Origin: Gammaproteobacteria bacterium
Lineage (GTDB): Bacteria > Pseudomonadota > Gammaproteobacteria > Magnimaribacterales > D2472
Reading direction: 5' to 3'
Assembly (NCBI GenBank): GCA_002710265.1
Contig: PAJW01000020.1
Location: 31,742 to 37,550 of the forward strand
Length of the DNA: 5,809 bases
Positions 5,734-5,809 of this stretch are shown here, one piece after another; within the stretch, counting starts at the first letter, position 1; the number at the start of each line of letters is the position of its first letter. Below the pieces are notes generated by a model. The model was not told where the DNA came from, made no database searches, and saw only the letters and a list, made by a program, of their open reading frames with translations. Made by a program: the position numbers and the translations under genes.

Positions 5734-5809
5734 TTTTCAGTTTCTGCCATATCTCTCAAACCCTTCATACTAGCTAAACTAGCATGGTTTAAGATATTCC
5801 TGCCCATAG
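5730..5809 (-). CDS. 3' end of an unidentified gene (partial)
   Basis: Read on the minus strand from the right edge, an open frame of 25 sense codons ends at a TAA (5732-5730). It encodes a C-terminal tail reading [14 protein letters not shown] and then [11 protein letters not shown]. It is probably real coding sequence: it stays open from the edge, ends exactly on the TTAA shared with the stop of the Trm112-like gene just as grxD meets rnt, and leaves no unexplained gap in a genome this tight. The tail looks helical and soluble. I do not recognise the family, and the fragment is too short to assign one. The frame contains ATG codons, so a very short separate gene cannot be excluded, but continuation past the edge is more likely. 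Confidence 0.5.
   Translation of the reverse strand, partial: MGRNILNHASLASMKGLRDMAETEN

Noticed and set aside
5767..5784. Repeated ACTAGC with a small GCTA/TAGC inverted repeat near the right edge
   Set aside because: It lies within the partial gene and encodes a simple Ala-Ser-Leu-Ala-Ser segment; stem and copy number are too small to mean more.

Overview
The window is AT-rich, compactly packed bacterial DNA. The gene set points to a streamlined, probably marine, gammaproteobacterium; SAR86-like lineages fit best, but this is inference from gene content and composition. The evidence is RNase T (rnt, a family largely confined to Gammaproteobacteria), an E. coli-like metG reading away from what looks like mrp/apbC, a CGFS monothiol glutaredoxin (grxD), and very short or negative gene spacing. 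No tRNA, rRNA, CRISPR array, insertion sequence or other mobile element was seen, and no gene-free stretch exceeds about 70 bases.

Layout from left to right. (1) Bases 1-31, minus strand: the first ten codons of a gene leaving the window, probably the Mrp/ApbC Fe-S carrier ATPase. (2) A 35-base divergent spacer with a perfect TATAAT. (3) A plus-strand operon in which metG (methionyl-tRNA synthetase), a thioredoxin-reductase-like ferredoxin/flavodoxin-NADP+ reductase and rnt (RNase T) follow one another with 1-base and 14-base overlaps. (4) A convergent junction where the stop codons of rnt and grxD share the four bases TTAA. (5) A minus-strand cluster, transcribed right to left: a CofE-like F420-0:gamma-glutamyl ligase, then pdxJ (pyridoxine 5'-phosphate synthase), then grxD. 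(6) A 70-base divergent spacer. (7) A small plus-strand Trm112/YcaR-family gene with a GTG start. (8) A second TTAA convergent junction with the 3' end of an unidentified minus-strand gene that runs off the right edge.

Most genes are housekeeping: translation (metG), RNA 3'-end maturation (rnt), vitamin B6 synthesis (pdxJ), Fe-S cluster handling (grxD and probably mrp) and electron supply (the reductase). The least expected gene is the CofE homologue, an enzyme of coenzyme F420 biosynthesis, present without any other F420 gene in view.

Two organisational themes recur. The recognisable -10 boxes lie only 8-11 bases before start codons that lack Shine-Dalgarno sequences, which suggests leaderless or nearly leaderless mRNAs; the internal operon gene grxD, by contrast, has a good AAGGAG. 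Both convergent gene pairs end on a shared TTAA, leaving no room for intergenic terminators. I did not find a convincing undescribed multi-gene system here; the orphan cofE and the start-site architecture are the best leads.
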